DNA of 64,000 bases, taken from Nocardia terpenica (lineage in GTDB: Bacteria; Actinomycetota; Actinomycetes; Mycobacteriales; Mycobacteriaceae). Both the position numbers and the translations under genes were made by a program. Of this stretch, positions 63,166 through 64,000 are shown in pieces (the first letter of the stretch is position 1; each line of letters begins with the position of its first letter). The stretch is taken from the NCBI RefSeq assembly GCF_013186535.1, contig NZ_JABMCZ010000002.1, forward strand, positions 1,958,444 to 2,022,443. The letters are read 5' to 3'. The notes beneath the pieces were generated by a model. The model saw nothing but the letters and a program-made list of their open reading frames with translations. It had not been told where the DNA came from and searched no databases.

Positions 63166-64000
63166 TGTTCGGCGCAGCCGCGGGTACCGCCGCCACGGCC
63201 CTGTTCGCTGCCGTCACCATCGGCGCGGTCACCGTCACCGTCGTCGCCGTCGACTCCGCCCGCACCAGCCTCACCGCCCCCGCCACCGGCGGATCGGTGC
63301 CGAGCCCCGACGCCGTGGCCGACATCCCCGCCGACAAACTCGCGCTCTACCGCCAGGCGTCGCGCGACTGCCCCGGCCTGGACTGGACCATCCTGGCCGC
63401 CATCGGCAAAGTCGAGACAGACCACGGCAGAAGCCCCCTGCCAGGAGTCAGCGGCGGCGAAAATTCCGCGGGCGCGGCAGGTCCGATGCAGTTCCTGGCA
63501 GCCACCTTCGACTCGGTGACCGCCCGGCACCGGTTGCCGCCGGGCGGGGCCAGCCCACCGTCGCGCTACAACGCCAGCGACGCCATCCACGCCGCCGCCT
63601 ACGAACTCTGCGACACCGGCGCACCCACCGACCTACACCGCGCCCTGTTCGCCTACAACCACGCCGACTGGTATGTCCACCAAGTCCTCGACCAAGCCGC
63701 CCGCTACCGCGCCACACCACAACCCGAATCCACCGACTGCCAACACATCTCGGCCCTCGACCCGGCCGCGGTCACCGCGCTCACCTTCGCCTGCTCCCAG
63801 CTCGGCCAACCCTACGTCTGGGGAGGCAACGGCCCCGACACATCCGGCGGCTGGGACTGCTCCGGCCTGACAAAAGCCGCCTACGCCGCCGCCGGAATCG
63901 ACCTGCCCCGCACCGCCGACGAGCAATACCACGCCACCACCCCATCCCGGAAAACCAAATCCACCCGGCGACCTCATCTTCTACGCCAACAACAAAGACG
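63162..64000 (+). CDS. Lytic transglycosylase-NlpC/P60 hydrolase (VirB1-like), runs off the window
   Basis: GTG 63162 (or ATG 63165) overlaps the previous stop. After a membrane helix or signal (ALFAAVTIGAVTVTVVAV) comes a transglycosylase domain with the catalytic Glu in LAAIGKVETDHG and AGPMQFLAATF, then an NlpC/P60 domain with QLGQPYVWGG and the catalytic Cys in WDCSGLTKAAY. Such enzymes open peptidoglycan for the conjugation channel. Near 63940-63965 the frame shifts again: the expected PGDLIFYANNKD lies in another frame. The 3' end is outside the window. Confidence 0.82.
   Translation, partial: MMFGAAAGTAATALFAAVTIGAVTVTVVAVDSARTSLTAPATGGSVPSPDAVADIPADKLALYRQASRDCPGLDWTILAAIGKVETDHGRSPLPGVSGGENSAGAAGPMQFLAATFDSVTARHRLPPGGASPPSRYNASDAIHAAAYELCDTGAPTDLHRALFAYNHADWYVHQVLDQAARYRATPQPESTDCQHISALDPAAVTALTFACSQLGQPYVWGGNGPDTSGGWDCSGLTKAAYAAAGIDLPRTADEQYHATTPSRKTKSTRRPHLLRQQQR

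Overview
The window is high-GC actinobacterial DNA of the Mycobacteriales type, most likely Nocardia or a close relative. The main evidence is the chromosomal order dnaJ-hspR, type II flavohemoglobin, clpB, an Rv0383c-like protein, pyrE and a SpoU methyltransferase. This matches the Rv0380c-Rv0385 neighbourhood of Mycobacterium tuberculosis. ESX-accessory genes (EspG-like, PPE-like, DUF3558 lipoprotein, YbaB-like) and an EmbR-like regulator point the same way. No tRNA, rRNA, insertion sequence or CRISPR array was recognised.

Chromosomal part (1 to about 29.3 kb). Protein quality control comes first: dnaJ and hspR share an ATG overlap and end in a strong hairpin, and clpB carries an HspR (HAIR) operator. 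Between them lie three related flavoprotein reductases, two fused to globin domains and one without. Then follow membrane and envelope proteins, an SDR oxidoreductase, pyrE, a FabH-like ketosynthase, a lysoplasmalogenase, a NarL-type two-component system, an RNA methyltransferase, an ESX-accessory block (19.3-23.1 kb), a UvrA-like ATPase divergent from a WYL regulator, a secreted DUF4185 protein and an EmbR-like regulator with an FHA domain. A family of 25-bp palindromes with loop CAAAAGCAC (or its complement) occurs at three gene 3' ends, each time beside a short tandem array that seems to have grown from one hairpin arm.

Mobile part (about 29.4 kb to the end). A tyrosine integrase, an XRE repressor and an excisionase-like protein start an integrative conjugative element whose right end is outside the window. 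Its cargo runs from 32.1 to 44.1 kb: an EspR-like regulator; a lone polyprenyl synthase-like gene; a sugar-nucleotide dehydratase; a methyltransferase; a four-gene operon (FAD oxidoreductase, DegT aminotransferase, NAD-dependent epimerase, NodU/CmcH carbamoyltransferase) that looks like a pathway to a carbamoylated amino-sugar; and a pair of paralogous regulators with a Nudix-like region. A WhiJ/DUF397 regulator pair follows.

From 45.7 to 51 kb there is a tightly overlapping operon of small, mostly unrecognised proteins. It includes two serine-recombinase-like proteins lacking the catalytic serine, three paralogues of one unknown family, a nucleoside-hydrolase-like protein with altered metal ligands and a cold-shock-like protein. 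It faces a DNA methyltransferase gene and that gene's catalytically degenerate paralogue. A perfect 42-bp palindrome lies between the two converging groups.

From 53.1 kb a sigma-like regulator precedes a type IV secretion operon: VirB2-like pilin, VirB6-like membrane protein, a proline-rich protein, a PrgI-VirB4 fusion, a VirD4/TraG coupling ATPase, a replication-relaxation-like protein and a transglycosylase-NlpC hydrolase. From about 60.9 kb this reading is interrupted by a cluster of single-base frame breaks, from sequencing error or recent decay. The excisionase gene and the pseudo-methyltransferase gene share an unusual upstream element at identical distances from their start codons, which ties the integration and conjugation modules to one control circuit.
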